Source of the DNA: Candidatus Obscuribacterales bacterium
GTDB lineage: Bacteria > Cyanobacteriota > Vampirovibrionia > Obscuribacterales > Obscuribacteraceae
Reading direction: 5' to 3'
Length of the DNA stretch: 64,000 bases
NCBI GenBank assembly: GCA_031292355.1
Contig: JARLHI010000004.1
Span: 172,143-236,142 of the forward strand
Shown: in pieces, positions 61,987 through 64,000 of the stretch
How positions within the stretch are numbered: the stretch's first letter is position 1
How the letters are laid out: each line of letters starts with the position of its first letter
Program-made: the position numbers and the translations under genes
Notes under the pieces: model-generated
What the model saw: the letters and a program-made list of their open reading frames with translations, nothing else
Told to the model about the DNA's origin: nothing
Database searches by the model: none

Positions 61987-63033
61987 TTGTCGACACTGGC
62001 GATGGTAATTTTAGTAATTGGTCTGAGTTTGCTTTTCACTTATACGAACGGCTTTCAAGACGGCAGTTCAGTTGCAGCCAGTGCTGTAGCAAGTCGCGCG
62101 ATGACAAAGCTACAAGCCGTTTTTGTTTGCGCAACGTTCGAGTTTCTTGGTGCAATGCTCGGTGGATCCGCCGTATCTAGTACCATCCGTAATCTCACAA
62201 GCTGGCCAGACAATCCGTCGCTTTTGCCAGTGCTTGCAAGCGGATTATTTTCTGCAATACTCTGGAACTACGTAACGAAAATAATCAAAGTACCATCATC
62301 GTCCACTCATGCTCTGGTCGGTGGCATCCTCGGCGCACTAGCAGCAGCCGGACATGGCTTTCAATATGTGGTCTGGGGGGAGCTCGGTGGACTTATTCAT
62401 CCGACAGGAGTCTATAAAGTCGTAATTAGTTTGTTCGCATCGCCTTTGATCGGATTTTTAGCCGGCTACGTTTTTCTAAAGGTAACCATGCTTTTGCTGA
62501 TTCGCTGCAGCACGGCTGTGAACAAACCACTCAAATTAATGCAATTCATCACCGTGCCGGTGTTGGCCTTTGCCCATGGTGCAAACGACACACAGAAGGC
62601 AATGGGACTCATGGTGCTCGCTCTGGGAGCGGCCAAATATCTTCCAGGCACTGATATTCCAATCTGGGTGCGCATAATATCTGGAGCGGCCATGGCTACA
62701 GGTATTGCCTCCCTGGTACCAGGTATCGTCAAACGAGTCGGTGGTGGCATATACCGAATGAGACCGGTTCATGGCTTCGTCACAGAGTTAGCCTCAGCTG
62801 CGGTCGTTTTAACAGGTTCTATGACAGGTGGACCAGTGTCGGCCTCGCAAGTGATTGCCTCTACAGTGATGGGAATAGGCACTGCGGAACGCAAACGCGG
62901 AGTACACTGGTTGATTGCAAGAGACATGTTGCTGGCATGGTTTTTAACAATCCCTTGCGCAGGATTGCTCGCCTATCTGGTGCATTTATGGCTGTTTCAG
63001 TATCTCGAATTATTTTTGCCGCAAGTACAATAA
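61987..63033 (+). CDS. pit: Inorganic phosphate permease, PiT family
   Basis: 348 residues from TTG 61987 with GAGGA just upstream. About ten membrane helices. The two PD001131-like repeats are visible: FTYTNGFQDGSSVAASAVAS near the N-terminus (the usual N-G-x-N/Q-D) and FAHGANDTQKAMGLM near residue 197. Also SSSTHALVGGILGA. Low-affinity symport of metal-phosphate or phosphate with cations. Coupled to the DUF47 gene. With PPK1 at 47-49.6 kb, this supports phosphate import and storage. Confidence 0.92.
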   Translation: MSTLAMVILVIGLSLLFTYTNGFQDGSSVAASAVASRAMTKLQAVFVCATFEFLGAMLGGSAVSSTIRNLTSWPDNPSLLPVLASGLFSAILWNYVTKIIKVPSSSTHALVGGILGALAAAGHGFQYVVWGELGGLIHPTGVYKVVISLFASPLIGFLAGYVFLKVTMLLLIRCSTAVNKPLKLMQFITVPVLAFAHGANDTQKAMGLMVLALGAAKYLPGTDIPIWVRIISGAAMATGIASLVPGIVKRVGGGIYRMRPVHGFVTELASAAVVLTGSMTGGPVSASQVIASTVMGIGTAERKRGVHWLIARDMLLAWFLTIPCAGLLAYLVHLWLFQYLELFLPQVQ

Positions 63034-63062
63034 CAGCGCCGATGGTCATTCCATCAGCGCTG
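63034..63062 (+). terminator. Hairpin directly after the PiT stop
   Basis: CAGCGCCGATGG (63034-63045) pairs with CCATCAGCGCTG (63051-63062), 11 of 12 positions, loop TCATT. No U tract follows. It lies between convergent genes. Confidence 0.5.
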
Positions 63063-63090
63063 CAAATGGTATCAGACTGCGATAAGTCGA

Positions 63091-64000
63091 TTATCTTGAA
63101 CGATTACGATCGCCTGACGGTTTGTTGTTTGAACTGCTTGGTCTTTTAGCAGCACCGAACGACGGCTTGCCACCACTGTAAGACTTCGCTCCGCCGGAGA
63201 ATTTTCCGCCACCAGGCCGGGCTCCTGCACCCTGTGCTCTTGCAGCAAAAGGTCGGCTAACGCCACCAGAGCCGAAGCTCTTTCCTTCGCCACCTTCTGA
63301 TCGCTGATACGGTTTGCCACCGCCGCCATAGCTGCGAGCCGCACCACCTTCGCCACCACTGGAACTGCTATTTCCGCCGCCACCATAACTGCGACCGGCT
63401 CCACCAGCTGCTCCACCGCCACCGTAACTGCGACTGTCCCCACCAGCTGCTCCGCCGCCACCATAACTGCGACCGGCTCCACCAGCTGCTCCGCCGCCGC
63501 CATAGCTGCGACCGCCTTCACTGGACGAACTGCGTCCACCGCCTGCAAAATTTCGACTGATATCAGATTTACCTTCTTCTGAGCCACCGCCACCATAGCC
63601 GCGACTGGCTCCTCCACCATAACTGCGACCGGCTCCACCTGAACTACTGCCGCCGCCATAACTGCGACCGGCTCCACCTGAACTGCTGCCGCCACCATAA
63701 CTGCGGCCGGCTCCTCCAGCTGCTCCACCGCCGCCATAACTGCGACCGGCTCCGCCTGAACTACTGCCGCCACCATAACTGCGACCAGCTCCGCCTGAAC
63801 TGCTGCCGCCACCATAACCGCGACCGGCTCCGCCTGAACTGCTGCCGCCACCATAACTGCGACCGGCTCCACCTGAACTGTTGCCGCCACCATAACTGCG
63901 ACCGGCTCCGCCTGAACTGCTGCCGCCACCATAACTGCGACCGGCTCCGCCTGAACTGCTGCCGCCACCATAACTGCGACCGGCTCCGCCTGAACTGCTG
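63091..64000 (-). CDS. C-terminal part of a protein with GRSYGGG repeat tail (possibly an RNA-binding protein or helicase)
   Basis: Stop TAA at 63093-63091; the frame stays open to the window edge (about 302 residues) with no start, so the gene is cut. The sequence is repeats of GGAGRSYGGGSSS, interrupted by GSEEGKSDISRNFAGGG, and ends KPYQRSEGGEGKSFGSGG, FAARAQGAGARPGGGKFSGG and a basic tail KPSGDRNRSR. RGG/SYGGG tails of this kind are known from DEAD-box RNA helicases and cold-shock or RRM RNA-binding proteins. The catalytic or binding domain is outside the window. Another minus frame (Val/Ala/Glu-rich) has a start codon but is a shadow of this repeat. Confidence 0.6.
   Translation of the reverse strand, partial: SSSGGAGRSYGGGSSSGGAGRSYGGGSSSGGAGRSYGGGNSSGGAGRSYGGGSSSGGAGRGYGGGSSSGGAGRSYGGGSSSGGAGRSYGGGGAAGGAGRSYGGGSSSGGAGRSYGGGSSSGGAGRSYGGGASRGYGGGGSEEGKSDISRNFAGGGRSSSSEGGRSYGGGGAAGGAGRSYGGGGAAGGDSRSYGGGGAAGGAGRSYGGGGNSSSSGGEGGAARSYGGGGKPYQRSEGGEGKSFGSGGVSRPFAARAQGAGARPGGGKFSGGAKSYSGGKPSFGAAKRPSSSNNKPSGDRNRSR
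63610..64000 (-). repeat. 39-bp tandem repeat encoding GGAGRSYGGGSSS
   Basis: About ten head-to-tail 39-bp units up to and beyond the right edge, in phase with the codon frame (13 codons). Units differ by few bases (for example CGCCTGAACTGCTG against CACCTGAACTACTG on the plus strand). More degenerate units continue left to about 63340. Confidence 0.88.

Noticed and set aside
63072..63971. 299-residue Val/Ala/Glu-rich frame on the minus strand
   Set aside because: It is an alternative frame of the 39-bp repeat. The SYGGG frame gives a natural Gly/Ser/Arg repeat and a credible basic C-terminus, while this one reads as a periodic artefact.
1..64000. tRNA, rRNA, CRISPR, insertion sequence or prophage
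   Set aside because: I looked for cloverleaf and rRNA landmarks, regularly spaced identical repeats with unique spacers, transposase motifs and phage structural genes, and saw none. The 138-bp, 39-bp and 15-bp repeats are all coding.

Overview
The window is about 64 kb of densely packed bacterial chromosome with roughly 58 protein genes. I saw no rRNA or tRNA gene, CRISPR array, insertion sequence or phage. Gene content suggests a heterotrophic, diderm bacterium: RND efflux pair, lipoproteins, many secreted TPR or low-complexity proteins, Ser/Thr kinases and an FHA protein. It also shows a phosphate and polyphosphate theme: PPK1, a PiT permease with its DUF47 partner, phosphoketolase plus acetate kinase, and Pho-box-like promoters. 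Glycogen debranching is present too. This mix would fit a non-photosynthetic cyanobacterial relative such as the Obscuribacterales (Melainabacteria), a lineage with known polyphosphate accumulators. There is no marker gene here, so that placement is a weak inference.

Layout. 0-3 kb: two Ser/Thr kinases, one fused to a response regulator receiver. 3-6.7 kb: DUF1501/DUF1800 pair and a MeaB-type GTPase. 6.8-12.9 kb: secreted, coiled-coil and TPR proteins, NagA, and an alpha/beta hydrolase. 13-18.7 kb: RND efflux adaptor and pump, AdoMet decarboxylase, a small secreted protein. 18.8-23.8 kb: second alpha/beta hydrolase, inositol-monophosphatase-family enzyme, unknown proteins, a DUF1643 protein. 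23.85-28.4 kb: a KdpD/KdpE-like two-component system flanked by two paralogous HEAT-like proteins whose promoters share a 24-bp element. 28.4-30.7 kb: MFS transporter and divergent LysR regulator.

30.7-39.8 kb is the most unusual part. Four small proteins of one family (three near-identical tandem cassettes plus a diverged copy) share a C-terminal D(Y/F)GVGLPPMA motif. Each sits behind a promoter with 11-bp direct repeats of ATGTCA and a conserved -10 hexamer at fixed spacing, closely resembling PhoB (Pho box) promoters. A fifth copy of the promoter precedes two paralogous TrbL/VirB6-like membrane proteins, one of 1566 residues with a poly-Gly linker, internal 46-residue repeats and a Pro-rich tail.

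39.8-49.6 kb: aminotransferase with Lrp-type regulator, acetate kinase with phosphoketolase, MFS transporter, PPK1. 49.8-53.7 kb: small proteins, TPR protein, GlgX. 54-57.3 kb: TadG-like and TadE-like pilus-type proteins, the latter with a Gly-Ser repeat tail. 57.3-60.4 kb: secreted unknowns, a frameshifted relic of an alkyltransferase-like (MGMT-fold) gene, and a Cys-rich helical protein. 60.5-63 kb: FHA protein, DUF47 protein, PiT permease. The right edge cuts a minus-strand gene with a long GGAGRSYGGGSSS repeat tail, typical of the disordered tails of RNA-binding proteins.

Working model (inference): phosphate status, through a PhoB-like regulator not encoded in this window, controls the small-protein array and the TrbL-like operon. 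PiT and PPK1 import and store phosphate, and the phosphoketolase/AckA pair uses phosphate to make acetyl phosphate and ATP.
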